DNA of 64,000 nt from Tepidicaulis sp002389665 (GCF_965222285.1 NZ_OZ244942.1:744001-808000), one strand, 5' to 3'. Shown: positions 52,200-61,206, numbered from the stretch's first letter. Numbers and translations are program-made. The notes: generated by a model from the sequence alone, not told the origin.

Positions 52200-53305
52200 G
52201 CGGCCTCCCCCGGTTCCCGGCCGATGTAAAGCGAGGCGGGGCGGATGAGACGGCCGATGCGCTGCTGTTCCAGTGCATGGGCCGTCCAGCCGACGATCCG
52301 GCCCATGGCAAAAAGAGGCGTGAAAGCGCTGCGCGGCATGGCAAGCCCGTCGAGCAGCATGGCCGTGTAGAATTCCACATTCGTTTCAAGCGGCCTGTCG
52401 GGTTTGCGCGCTTTGAGGGCGGCAAGGGCGGCTTTTTCGACGGCCCGGGCAAGCGCCAATTTCTCGCCCAAAGGCTTCAGCTTTTCGAGCGCGGCTTTGA
52501 GCACATCGGCGCGCGGGTCGCGCACTTTATAAATGCGGTGGCCGAAGCCCATCAGCCGTTCGCCTTTGCCAAGGGCATCCGCGATCCAGCTTTCCGCCCG
52601 CTTCGGCGTGCCGATCGCATCGAGCATATTGAGAACGGGTTCGGGCGCGCCGCCGTGAAGCGGCCCGGTGAGCGCGGCATAAGCGCCGAGCGCGGCCCAG
52701 TCGATGCCGGCCTGTGTGGAGGCGATGACGCGGGCAGTGAAGGTCGAGGCATTCATGCCGTGATCCATCACCGTGACAAGATAGGTGGTGAGCGCTTCTT
52801 CTCTCGCAGGCGCGGGTGTTTCCCCTGTCAGTATGCGGAGGAAGTCGGCGACATGGCAGGCGCTTGCATCGGGCGCAAGCGGGGCTTTGCCTTCCTGCAC
52901 GCGCAGAGCGGCGGCAAGAATGACGGGCACCGCGCCGGTGACGGCAAGATGCGGCGCGCTCTTGCCGCTGCCTTTCATCGCGGCAAGGCCGAGGCGCAGC
53001 GCTTCAGAGGTGCTTAAGCCTTCAAAGGCGGGAAGGAGCGGGGTCAGGCGCGCGAAAGCCTCCTCCCGCGCGTTACCCAGTGCGGCGCGGACCGCTTCGG
53101 CGCTTTCCGCCGGGCGGGCCTGAGCCTCGCCCCAGAAAGTTGCTGCCGCGCTTTCGAATGTGTGGGCGGCGGCGAAATCCTTCAGATGCGCGCCGCAGAG
53201 AATGAGCTGGCCCGCCTGGCCGTCGACTCGGCTCAGCGCCGTTTCGGCGGCGGGAATGCCTTCAAGCCCGGTAAGCGGGGAGGCGGATGAGAGGTGCGTG
53301 TTCAT
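52196..53305 (-). CDS. Citrate synthase family protein (short form)
   Basis: 369 residues. Active-site residues are visible in DHGMNASTFTAR, GPLHGGAPE, GFGHRIYKVRDPRA and NVEFYTAMLL; the small lid and GWTAHALEQ helix follow. It is shorter than hexameric GltA and has no N-terminal beta domain, like citrate/2-methylcitrate synthases. ATG 53305 has a GGAGGG site; ATG 53317 has none. Divergent from a second citrate synthase fused to a DNA-binding domain. Confidence 0.9.
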   Translation of the reverse strand: MNTHLSSASPLTGLEGIPAAETALSRVDGQAGQLILCGAHLKDFAAAHTFESAAATFWGEAQARPAESAEAVRAALGNAREEAFARLTPLLPAFEGLSTSEALRLGLAAMKGSGKSAPHLAVTGAVPVILAAALRVQEGKAPLAPDASACHVADFLRILTGETPAPAREEALTTYLVTVMDHGMNASTFTARVIASTQAGIDWAALGAYAALTGPLHGGAPEPVLNMLDAIGTPKRAESWIADALGKGERLMGFGHRIYKVRDPRADVLKAALEKLKPLGEKLALARAVEKAALAALKARKPDRPLETNVEFYTAMLLDGLAMPRSAFTPLFAMGRIVGWTAHALEQQRIGRLIRPASLYIGREPGEAA

Positions 53306-53371
53306 GAAACCCTCCATGAGTGGCAGTGCGCCGGAACGACCGGCTGCTTGCCATCAAATCTGGGAGGGTTT

Positions 53372-53404
53372 ATTGATATGATCAATCTTGATTAAGCTAA
53401 TCAA
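53372..53404. promoter_or_regulatory. Two adjacent palindromes between divergent citrate synthase genes
   Basis: ATTGAT-atg-ATCAAT (53372-53386) and TTGATTA-agc-TAATCAA (53388-53404) are both exact and share the TTGAT core. They lie between the two start codons and could be operators bound by the HTH-citrate synthase fusion. Confidence 0.6.
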
Positions 53405-53420
53405 TATAAAGATTTCTACG

Positions 53421-54647
53421 ATGAGCGCTGACAGCCCGGAAGACTCGGTCCTTTATCTCTCTGCCCGCGAGGCGGCGGCGGAGCTCGGCGTCTCGCCCGC
53501 CACGCTTTATGCCTATGTCAGTCGGGGGATGATCCGCTCCGAGCCTGTGCCCGGCGCGCGGGCGAAGCGCTACCGGGCCGAGGATGTGCGCGCCCTAGCC
53601 GAGCGGCGCGCCCCGCCTGGCAAGGCGGAAAAGCGCCCGCGCCATGTCGCCCCTTTCTCCGCCGCCCAGCCCGTGCTCGCCTCCGAAATCTCGCTCATCG
53701 CCGAAGGCGGGCTTTATTACCGGGGCGTCGATGCGGGCGAGCTTGCCCGTCATGCGAGCCTTGAAAGCGCAGCGGGTCTGCTCTGGCAGACGGCCGATTA
53801 CGATGCTTTCGCCAAGGACAACCTGCCGCCGGATGTGCCGGTGCTGAAGCTGCTGGCCGATGAGGCAAAAGACGCCCATCCCATCGACCGCTCGATGGCG
53901 GTGCTGGCGCTGGCGGGCGCGGCAGATGAAGGGGCCTATAACCGCACCGACCAGGGCCTTGCCCTTGCCGCCGCCCGCATCACGCGGCTTATGGCGGCGC
54001 TCGTCTCCGGCGGGCCGCTTTCATCGCGCCCCATTCACGATCAGTTCGGCGATGCCTGGGGGCTCGATGAAAAAGGCCGCGCGCTCGTGCGCATGGCGCT
54101 GGTGCTGCTCGCCGATCATGAGCTCAATGCTTCCACCTTCACGCTGCGCTGCGCGGTTTCCACAGGCGCGAGCCTTTATGACGGCACCATTGCCGCGCTC
54201 GCCGCGCTCAAAGGCCCGCTGCATGGCGGGGCTTCGGCGCGCGCCGCGCTGCAATTGCAAAAGCTGATGAAAAGCGGCGAGGTCTTGAGCGAAATCCGCG
54301 AGCAGGCGGCGGCGGGCGAGCGCTTTGCCGGTTTCGGCCACACCATCTACCGGGGCTGGGACCCGCGCGCCAAAGTGCTGCTCGAGGCGGTAGAAGAAAA
54401 ACTCGGCGAAACCTTCTTCACCCGCGAAGTGCCCGCCTATGTGCAAAAGGCCGTGGGCGTTGCGCCCAATATCGATTACGGCCTTGCCATCCTTACCCAT
54501 CTTTTGAAGCTGCCCGCCCTTGCCGGCATTGGCCTTTTCGCGGTGGGCCGCTCCATCGGCTGGGCCGCCCATGCGCGCGAGCAAATGCGTGAGCGCACCC
54601 TCATCCGCCCCCGCGCCCTTTACACCGGCCCTGCGCCGAAAGGGTGA
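53421..54647 (+). CDS. Citrate synthase-like protein with N-terminal helix-turn-helix domain
   Basis: 408 residues. An N-terminal MerR/excisionase-type HTH (about 10-60: YLSAREAAAELGVSPATLYAYVSRG) is fused to a citrate-synthase domain (about 80-408) with ADHELNASTFTLR, GPLHGGASAR, GFGHTIYRGWDPRA and SIGWAAHAREQ. The catalytic His and the Asp-containing WDPRA are kept, so it may be both enzyme-like and regulatory. No ribosome site is visible before ATG 53421. Divergent from a plain citrate synthase, with palindromes between. Confidence 0.88.
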   Translation: MSADSPEDSVLYLSAREAAAELGVSPATLYAYVSRGMIRSEPVPGARAKRYRAEDVRALAERRAPPGKAEKRPRHVAPFSAAQPVLASEISLIAEGGLYYRGVDAGELARHASLESAAGLLWQTADYDAFAKDNLPPDVPVLKLLADEAKDAHPIDRSMAVLALAGAADEGAYNRTDQGLALAAARITRLMAALVSGGPLSSRPIHDQFGDAWGLDEKGRALVRMALVLLADHELNASTFTLRCAVSTGASLYDGTIAALAALKGPLHGGASARAALQLQKLMKSGEVLSEIREQAAAGERFAGFGHTIYRGWDPRAKVLLEAVEEKLGETFFTREVPAYVQKAVGVAPNIDYGLAILTHLLKLPALAGIGLFAVGRSIGWAAHAREQMRERTLIRPRALYTGPAPKG

Positions 54648-54650
54648 GAA

Positions 54651-55367
54651 TTACGAAGGGCGCGCCACGAGCTGCCAGACAGCGGTGTTTTTCACATCGA
54701 GGTCTTCTAGGCGCCGGTCGGTTTTGACTGCATAGGCGATGAGCTTGTCGATGTTTTCTTTGGGAAGGTACGTGCGGCCCGGATCACCGATCAGGACCTG
54801 CTTGCCTTCGCGCATCAGCCCGCGCAGCCAGGCCTCGATGCGGCCCGCAAGCGGCTGCTCGTAGCACATGTCGCCGACCAGCACGGTGTCCCAGTCCGCG
54901 CAAGGCGTGCCGACGAGATCTGCGCGGGTGGCGGTGAGCGTAACGCCGTTCGCTTTTGCATTGAGCCGGATCGCTTCATAGGCAAAGACGTCGATATCGG
55001 CGGCGAGCACTTCCGCCGCGCCCGCCTTCAGCGCGGCGATGGCGCACAGGCCGGAGCCCGAGCCGAAATCGAGCACGCGTTTGCCGCGCACGGTTTCCGG
55101 ATGATCAAGAATATAGCGCGAGACCGCTTGCCCGCCTGCCCAGGCGAAAGCCCAGAAGGGCGGCGGCAGCCCGCGCTCGGCCAGCTCTTCTTCCGTCAAC
55201 TCCCACAGCGGCAGGCAGTCGCTTGCCAGATGCAGCGTGACTTCCGGGATCAGCGGCGGGGTGAGCAGTTCCGTCTCGCGCAAAATAAAAGCGGCGGGAT
55301 CGCCAATCCGTCCCGCCGCTGGTTCTGTGTCTTGTTCGGCCTCAATTGGCACTTGAAAATCCTTCAT
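54651..55367 (-). CDS. Class I SAM methyltransferase, ETF-beta lysine methyltransferase-like
   Basis: 238 residues. SAM loop VLDFGSGSGLCAIAALKAGA, acidic end of beta2 AADID, and GDPGRTYLP, which resembles the ETFB lysine methyltransferase/METTL family. The N-terminal PFWAFAWAGGQAVSRYIL motif is also typical. Target protein not proven. It overlaps the desaturase gene by 26 bp and is the last gene of the TetR-desaturase run. Confidence 0.82.
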   Translation of the reverse strand: MKDFQVPIEAEQDTEPAAGRIGDPAAFILRETELLTPPLIPEVTLHLASDCLPLWELTEEELAERGLPPPFWAFAWAGGQAVSRYILDHPETVRGKRVLDFGSGSGLCAIAALKAGAAEVLAADIDVFAYEAIRLNAKANGVTLTATRADLVGTPCADWDTVLVGDMCYEQPLAGRIEAWLRGLMREGKQVLIGDPGRTYLPKENIDKLIAYAVKTDRRLEDLDVKNTAVWQLVARPS

Positions 55368-56373
55368 CGAACGTGCCGGCCACCCGGCGGCGCGCATTAT
55401 GCACGAGTTTGCCCGGCCCGTCTTCGTCATCGGGGCGCGAGGTCGCCATGCGCAGCACTTCGAGGTAGTTCTTCTTGCTTTCCATCTTATCGCCATAGCC
55501 ATTGGCGATGAGATAGGCGCGTGTCTTGGGCAGGTTGTAGCAGGGCACCCACATCAAAAGGTGATGCTCGACGTGGTAATTCACCCAGTAAGGCGCAATG
55601 AAGGCGCGCGCCAGGGGGCTTGCCAGCGTCGTGCGGGCCTGACGGAAAGGATCGTCATTGTCCGGCACCATGGCGTGCTCGGCAATGTTGCGCACCCGCG
55701 TGATCGCCATATGCCAGGTGAGAAGCGGCAAGACCCAGAGCGCGAAATAAAGATACCAATGCCCGCTTGCTGCCAGAATGGCAAAGAGGATGGCCTGGGC
55801 AAGCGTGGCGCGGCCGAGCTTGTTCCAGTAATGGAGAGCGCGGTCCTTTGCGCTCATGTCCATGCCCTGTTTGCCGAGGGCGAGCGCATTCATGATCTGC
55901 GATTTGCGCTGCTGGTAGCCCGTCTGGCCCGTCAGATCACGGATCATTTTGCGCCGGAAGCTCTTCTTCGTAATGGGGAAGGGCGCGGAGAGAATGAGGT
56001 CCGGGTCGTTTTCCTGCTGCGTGTTCATATGGTGCTGCAGGTGATAGCGCCGGTAAGCCATGGTTTCCGCGCCCATGGGGTAAGCACAGAGCCATTGGCT
56101 GAGAAACATATTGAGCTTCGGGTTTTCCGTCAGGTTCCCGTGCGCCCCGTCATGCATGAGGATGGCAAGGCCGAGCTGGCGCGCGCCGATCAGCATCACC
56201 GCAAGCAGGAAGGTGAGGGGGTTGGGCATCCAGACGAAAAGCGCCATGGAGCCGAAGATCACGCCCCAGGCATGAAGGACGAGCCAGATGCCGCGCAGGT
56301 TCGAGCGCTCGCGCACTTCGGCAAGCTGGGAGGGGCTCAAAAGCTCGCTGGTATTGATGCGTGCCGTGCTCAT
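55342..56373 (-). CDS. Membrane fatty acid desaturase
   Basis: 343 residues with about four membrane helices. Three histidine boxes: HDGAH (74-78), HLQHH (111-115) and HVEHH (about 271), with an extra His in IAEHAMVP. A di-iron desaturase of the acyl-lipid/acyl-CoA or carotenoid type. ATGA overlap with the TetR gene, which probably controls it. Confidence 0.9.
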   Translation of the reverse strand: MSTARINTSELLSPSQLAEVRERSNLRGIWLVLHAWGVIFGSMALFVWMPNPLTFLLAVMLIGARQLGLAILMHDGAHGNLTENPKLNMFLSQWLCAYPMGAETMAYRRYHLQHHMNTQQENDPDLILSAPFPITKKSFRRKMIRDLTGQTGYQQRKSQIMNALALGKQGMDMSAKDRALHYWNKLGRATLAQAILFAILAASGHWYLYFALWVLPLLTWHMAITRVRNIAEHAMVPDNDDPFRQARTTLASPLARAFIAPYWVNYHVEHHLLMWVPCYNLPKTRAYLIANGYGDKMESKKNYLEVLRMATSRPDDEDGPGKLVHNARRRVAGTFDEGFSSAN

Positions 56374-57029
56374 GCTGTCACCCTTTGATCCTTGGCAAGG
56401 CCCTGGCCGGTCATCTTGCCCTGATAGCCGACCGCCTGCAGGCAGAATTGTACGATAGCGTCGATAACGTGATCGCCGTTGCCGTCAAGCTCGTGACTTT
56501 CAGGCGCGAGCGGGCCGATCAGTGCGGAGGGTACGGCGCCGGCAATGCAGGTGGCTGCAAGGCGCGCATCCGCCACTTCGAAGCTTCCCTCTTCCAGCCC
56601 GTCCTGAATGACGCGGGTGAAAATATCGGCATGGGTGCGCCGGAAGCGCCAGCGCTCTTCGGCAATGGCATTGTCCACGGGCTCGGCGAGCAGCGCATAG
56701 GCAAGCCTGCGCCCGCGAATGGCCCGGGTGGCGAACGTGCGCACCACTTGTTCAAGGCGCGTCGGGGCCGGGGCGGTTTTGGAGGCGATGGCGTTCAAAA
56801 TGCTCATCTCGCGGGCCGAAACCTCGCGGAAGACCTGCAGGCAAAGCTCGTCCTTGGCCGAGAAATAGCGGTAGAGCGTGCCCGTGGCGAGGCCCGCCCG
56901 TTCGGCGACCGGTGCCATCTGAGCGCTGGCAAAGCCGCCTTCCAGCACGAGTTCGCGGGCGGCATTGATGATCCGCCGCCGGTTTTCCGCAAGCCGCTGA
57001 GCGACCGCCTCGGTTCTGCGATAAGCCAA
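56370..57029 (-). CDS. TetR-family transcriptional regulator
   Basis: 219 residues. HTH in RIINAARELVLEGGFASAQMAPVAERAGLATGTLYRYF, then an all-helical ligand domain. Start chosen as TTG 57029 because GGAGGT lies six bases upstream; GTG 57047 would put that site inside the coding region. The 9-bp inverted repeat 57040-57065 lies just upstream, a likely autoregulatory operator. Confidence 0.87.
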   Translation of the reverse strand: MAYRRTEAVAQRLAENRRRIINAARELVLEGGFASAQMAPVAERAGLATGTLYRYFSAKDELCLQVFREVSAREMSILNAIASKTAPAPTRLEQVVRTFATRAIRGRRLAYALLAEPVDNAIAEERWRFRRTHADIFTRVIQDGLEEGSFEVADARLAATCIAGAVPSALIGPLAPESHELDGNGDHVIDAIVQFCLQAVGYQGKMTGQGLAKDQRVTA

Positions 57030-57032
57030 GAC

Positions 57033-57108
57033 TGAACCTCCATTCACCTAAAATCCGGTGAATGGTAGTTCGCTTGAATAAAAATGGCAATAAATGAAAC
57101 GAGGTTCA
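57033..57108. promoter_or_regulatory. Nested inverted repeats upstream of tetR (candidate operators)
   Basis: CCATTCACC (57040-57048) pairs exactly with GGTGAATGG (57057-57065) over an 8-base spacer. An outer pair, TGAACCTC (57033-57040) and GAGGTTCA (57101-57108), encloses it. The inner one overlaps the tetR ribosome site region. Confidence 0.6.
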
Positions 57109-57124
57109 CTGTTCGGGCATGGAA

Positions 57125-57152
57125 AACCCCGGCTCAGATGTGAACCGGGGTT
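57125..57152 (-). terminator. Terminator of small minus-strand gene
   Basis: 8-bp stem (57125-57132 with 57145-57152) with a 12-base loop; on the minus strand it is followed by TT, 48 bp after the stop of the small ORF at 57201. Confidence 0.5.
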
Positions 57153-57200
57153 CAGGATTATATGCCCATGGGGGCGAAGGCAGCCCGGAAAGGGCGGCGA

Positions 57201-57374
57201 TCAGTCGGCGGCAAGGGCGGGGATAAACCCGGCCCCGTCTTCGCGCTGGGTCGCTTCGGTTTTGCCTTTGGGCGCGGCGTCGCGGTCTTGGGTGTCCGCG
57301 GCGGCCTGCCAATAGGGAAGGCCGGCAAAGAACCCGGCGGCGATGGCGGCGCCATGGAGCCATTCTCTGAACAT
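57201..57374 (-). CDS. Small hypothetical protein with hydrophobic N terminus
   Basis: 57 residues. MFREWLHGAAIAAGFFAGLPYW gives one short hydrophobic helix or signal peptide; the rest is polar and charged. A GAGAGG ribosome site lies six bases before the ATG and a hairpin follows the gene, both of which favour a real gene. No family recognised. Confidence 0.4.
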   Translation of the reverse strand: MFREWLHGAAIAAGFFAGLPYWQAAADTQDRDAAPKGKTEATQREDGAGFIPALAAD

Positions 57375-57507
57375 GGCACACCTCTCTTTGATGATTTCTC
57401 GGAGCCGCTGGTTAGAGCGGCATGTTGCATTGCAGCATATAGGATGCACCGCAGCATTCCGCAAGGGTGGGCGCCTGCGGCATTTTCACCGGGTGGGCGT
57501 CCAGAGG

Positions 57508-58491
57508 TTAGAGAAGCGGCGGGCCGAGGCTGCCCGCGATAATGGCAATGAAGACGATGATGCCGAGATCGCGGTTGGAGCGGAAAAGCGCCAGGCAGCG
57601 CGCGCCATTGTCGATATCGAGCCGGGTGATCTGGCGGAAGAGATGCCAGATGGCAAAGCCGATCACGAGATAAAAGCCCGCGCCGAGCCCGGCCAGAAGC
57701 CCCACCCCGATGAAGGACAGCGCGGTGATGCCGTAAAAGAGCCAGAGCCAGGGCTTGGTGCGCGCGCCGAATTTCAGGGCGGTGGATTTCAGCCCGAGCA
57801 GCGCATCGTCCTCCCGGTCCTGATGCGCATAGATCGTGTCATAGCCGATGGTCCAGGCAATGGCCCCGGCAAAGAGCACGGCCGGGGCAAGGGCGAGGGA
57901 GCCCGTCACCGCCGCCCAGCCCATCAGCGCCCCCCAGTTCATGGCAAGCCCCAGCACGATCTGCGGCCAATAGGTGATGCGCTTCATGAAGGGATAGACG
58001 GCAATGATGCCGAGCGAGGCGATGCCGAGGCCGATGGTGAAGGGATTGAACTGGATGAGCACCAGAAAGCCGGTCAGCGAGAGAAGCACCGCGAAAGTGA
58101 CGGCGGCTTTCGGGCTCACCGCGCCGGACGGGATGGGCCGCGAGCGCGTGCGTGCCACCGAGCCGTCAATGTCCCGGTCGACAAAGTCGTTATAGGTACA
58201 GCCCGCCCCGCGCATGACGATGGCGCCGAGCGCAAAGAGAAAAAGAAACCAGGGATCGGGAAAGGTGCCGAGCGGGCGCCCGTCCTGCAAGGTGCCCGTC
58301 GCCTGCGTCGCCAGCGCCGCCGACCACCAGCAAGGCCACATCAAAAGCCAGGAGCCGATCGGCCGGTCCGCCCGCATCAGCCGCAAATAGGGCCGGGTAG
58401 CGCGCGGCGCCCAGCGGTCCACCCAGTTTGCGGGCATGGCATCGGCGACGGCCTGATCGGCGTTTCGGGAAGGCTCGGCATTCTGCGTCAT
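57508..58491 (-). CDS. ubiA: 4-hydroxybenzoate polyprenyltransferase
   Basis: 327 residues with about eight membrane helices. First Asp-rich motif is NDFVDRDIDG and second YAHQDREDD, which bind Mg-prenyl diphosphate. Part of ubiquinone synthesis. ATG 58491 gives the usual length. Divergent from rsmE, 111 bp apart. Confidence 0.94.
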   Translation of the reverse strand: MTQNAEPSRNADQAVADAMPANWVDRWAPRATRPYLRLMRADRPIGSWLLMWPCWWSAALATQATGTLQDGRPLGTFPDPWFLFLFALGAIVMRGAGCTYNDFVDRDIDGSVARTRSRPIPSGAVSPKAAVTFAVLLSLTGFLVLIQFNPFTIGLGIASLGIIAVYPFMKRITYWPQIVLGLAMNWGALMGWAAVTGSLALAPAVLFAGAIAWTIGYDTIYAHQDREDDALLGLKSTALKFGARTKPWLWLFYGITALSFIGVGLLAGLGAGFYLVIGFAIWHLFRQITRLDIDNGARCLALFRSNRDLGIIVFIAIIAGSLGPPLL

Positions 58492-58602
58492 GGCGTGGGC
58501 AGGTTCCTGTCGTTGCAATGCGCCCCGATCTATAGCATGCCAGAGAAAAGAAACGAGTGTTGCGGGCCCGCCTGGAGGTCCTTTGGGCGCGGAAGGATGG
58601 TG

Positions 58603-59397
58603 ATGGAAAAAAGCGAAGGCGTCGAGCGCGCGGCGGAGCGCTGCGCCACCGGCAAGACCCGGCTTTATGTGACGGCGGATCTGGCCGCGGGCGCGCCCGT
58701 GGAGCTCAGCCGCGATCAGGCCCATTACCTTTTAAATGTGCTGCGCCTGAAAGAAGGCGCGCCCATTCTCGCTTTTAACGGGCGGGACGGGGAGTGGCTC
58801 TGCGCGCTTTCGGACGTGCGCAAGAAGGCGGCAAACCTTTTGCCCGAGCGCATGACCCGCGCCCAGGAAAGCCTGCCCGATATCTGGCTGCTTTTCGCGC
58901 CGGTAAAAAAAGCCCGGCTCGATTACATGGTCCAAAAGGCCGCCGAAATGGGCGCCGGCGTCATTCAGCCCGTCATGACCCGCTTCACGAATGTGGCCCG
59001 GGTGAAAGAAGAACGCATCGAGGCCAATTTGATCGAGGCGGCCGAGCAATGCGGTCTGCTTGCCGTGCCCGAATTCCGCGAGCCCCAATCGCTTGAAAAA
59101 CTGCTGGACGGCTGGAGCGGGCAGGCCCCGGCGCGGCGCATTCTTTTTTGCGATGAAAGCGCGCCTCCCGGCAGCGCGCTTGCCCAGCTTGAAGGCGAGC
59201 GCGGCAAGGGGCCTTTCGCGCTTCTCATCGGCCCGGAAGGCGGTTTTGCGCCGGAAGAGCGCGAGCGGCTTCTGGGGCGGGAGGATACCTGCGCCCTCTC
59301 GCTCGGGCCGCGAATCATGCGGGCGGACACCGCCGCTGTCGCCGCTCTTGCCGCGGTGCAACTTGTCCTTGGCGACTGGCGCGGCGATGATGGCTAG
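58603..59397 (+). CDS. rsmE: 16S rRNA (uracil-1498-N3)-methyltransferase
   Basis: 264 residues, SPOUT fold. An N-terminal PUA-like part with HYLLNVLRLKEG, then KARLDYMVQKAAEMGAGVIQP and the knotted SAM site IGPEGGFAPEE and LGPRIMRADTAAVAAL. ATG 58603 lies six bases after GGAAGG; ATG 58597 is too close to it. Confidence 0.94.
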   Translation: MEKSEGVERAAERCATGKTRLYVTADLAAGAPVELSRDQAHYLLNVLRLKEGAPILAFNGRDGEWLCALSDVRKKAANLLPERMTRAQESLPDIWLLFAPVKKARLDYMVQKAAEMGAGVIQPVMTRFTNVARVKEERIEANLIEAAEQCGLLAVPEFREPQSLEKLLDGWSGQAPARRILFCDESAPPGSALAQLEGERGKGPFALLIGPEGGFAPEERERLLGREDTCALSLGPRIMRADTAAVAALAAVQLVLGDWRGDDG

Positions 59398-59551
59398 GGG
59401 CCGGCAGCACGCAGCGCTCACCGCAGGGTTCACAATTCCCCGAGGCCGGGCGATTTAACCTTGTTTCGTGTAGGGGCTGGCCTTACATGAGCGCAACTGG
59501 CCGGAAGGGGCAGAAAGACCCCGCGGCGCTTCACGGTGGAAGGGCGTTCAG

Positions 59552-60922
59552 ATGAGCATTTTGGTGGCAGGGCCCGAGCCCATTACAAGCCGTGATGATT
59601 TGGTGAATTACCTCGCCTCCGGCGAGAAACCGAAAAGCGATTGGCGCATCGGCACCGAACACGAGAAATTCTCCTTCCGCCTGAAAGATCATACTGCCGT
59701 CCCTTATGGCGGCCCGGACGGCATCCGCGCCATGCTGGAAGGTCTGCAGCGTTTCGGCTGGCAGCCGGTCATGGAAGGCGAGACGCTGATCGGTCTCGTT
59801 TGCGAGGAAGGCTCGGGCGCCAATATCTCGCTCGAGCCCGGCGGCCAGTTCGAGCTTTCCGGCGCGCCGATGGAAGTGCTGCATCAGACGTGCGGCGAAG
59901 TGCACGATCATCTCGCCCAGGTGAAGGAAGTGGGCGACGAGCTCGGCATCGGCTTTCTGGGGCTCGGCTTCACGCCCGACTGGTCCCGCGCCGACATTCC
60001 CCAAATGCCCAAGGGCCGCTACGGCATCATGACGCGCTATATGCAGAAGACCGGCAAGATGGGTCTCGACATGATGTACCGCTCCTGCACGGTGCAGGTG
60101 AACCTCGATTTTTCCTCCGAAGCCGACATGGTCAAAAAGCTGCGCGTCTCGCTGGCGCTGCAGCCCATCGTCACCGCGATTTTCGCCAATTCTCCGTTCA
60201 CGGAAGGAAAACCCAACGGCTTCCTTTCCATGCGCTCGGAGGTCTGGAAAGACACGGACGGCGACCGAACCGGCATGCTGCCTTTCGTTTTCGAAGACGG
60301 GTTCGGCTATGAGCGCTATGTCGATTACGCGCTCGATGTGCCGATGTATTTCGTTTACCGGGACGGCACCTATCACGATGTGACGGGACTTTCCTTCCGC
60401 GATTTTCTGGACGGCAAGCTGAAAGGTTTTGAAGGAGAAGTGCCGACCATCGGCGATTGGTCGAACCATCTCACGACGCTTTTCCCCGAAGCGCGGATCA
60501 AGAAGTATATGGAAATGCGCGGCGCCGATGCCGGACCCTGGAGCCGCATCTGCGCGCTGCCCGCGATCTGGGTGGGCGTGCTTTACGATGGCGGCGTGCT
60601 CGATGCCGCCTGGGATATGGTGAAGGATTGGACCGCCGAAGAACGCCAGCGCCTGCGCGATGAGGTGCCGAAACTCGGCCTCAAAACCCCGTTCCGCGGC
60701 GGCACGGTGCAGGACCTCGCCCGCCGGATGCTCGATCTGGCCCAGGAAGGCCTGAAGCGGCGCGGGGCAGGGGACGGCACCGGCGCGGATGAGCGCATCT
60801 TCCTGTCATCGATCGAAGAGATCGTCGAGAAGGGCAAGACCCCCGCCGAAGAATTGCTCGATCTTTATCACGGCCGCTGGAACGGCACCGTCGCCCCCAT
60901 CTATGATGAGTTCGCATTTTAA
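59552..60922 (+). CDS. gshA: Glutamate-cysteine ligase, plant/alphaproteobacterial type
   Basis: 456 residues. WRIGTEHEKFSF, EPGGQFELSGAP, DMMYRSCTVQVNLDF and SNHLTTLFPEARIKKYMEMRGAD are typical of class 3 GCLs, related to plant GSH1. First step of glutathione synthesis. GGTGGAAGGG site upstream. Confidence 0.95.
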   Translation: MSILVAGPEPITSRDDLVNYLASGEKPKSDWRIGTEHEKFSFRLKDHTAVPYGGPDGIRAMLEGLQRFGWQPVMEGETLIGLVCEEGSGANISLEPGGQFELSGAPMEVLHQTCGEVHDHLAQVKEVGDELGIGFLGLGFTPDWSRADIPQMPKGRYGIMTRYMQKTGKMGLDMMYRSCTVQVNLDFSSEADMVKKLRVSLALQPIVTAIFANSPFTEGKPNGFLSMRSEVWKDTDGDRTGMLPFVFEDGFGYERYVDYALDVPMYFVYRDGTYHDVTGLSFRDFLDGKLKGFEGEVPTIGDWSNHLTTLFPEARIKKYMEMRGADAGPWSRICALPAIWVGVLYDGGVLDAAWDMVKDWTAEERQRLRDEVPKLGLKTPFRGGTVQDLARRMLDLAQEGLKRRGAGDGTGADERIFLSSIEEIVEKGKTPAEELLDLYHGRWNGTVAPIYDEFAF

Positions 60923-60950
60923 GTGGGCTCGTGAAGCTTCTTTTTCTTTT

Positions 60951-61046
60951 CGTCATACCCCGCCTTATGCAGGGCATCCACGGGTGCTTGCCACGAAGGC
61001 CACGGCTAAGTTTGCGTGGATGGCCCGGTCAAGCCGGGCCATGACG
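60951..61046. repeat. Dispersed-type palindromic intergenic repeat
   Basis: CGTCAT...GGGCATCCACG (60951-60982) and CGTGGATGGCCC...GCCATGACG (61015-61046) are inverted relative to each other, and the right half carries its own GGCCCGG/CCGGGCC dyad. This layout resembles the palindromic repeats scattered through intergenic DNA of some alphaproteobacteria. The whole 60923-61206 gap has no gene. Confidence 0.6.
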
Positions 61047-61206
61047 ATATAGAGGCAAGTGGAAGACAGCTTGCCCCACCATCTTGCTGCCGACATCCAT
61101 CCCGACAAGGAAGATTGGCAGCCGGGCTGGGTGCTGATTGGTGAAGAAACCATGTGCAGGGGGAAACTCTGCTGCTCCGTTGCGAGAATGTTGCCGGGTA
61201 GTGGCC

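Noticed and set aside
57343..58602. Upstream extension of the rsmE frame
   Set aside because: It is antisense to ubiA; the real start has a ribosome site at 58592-58596.
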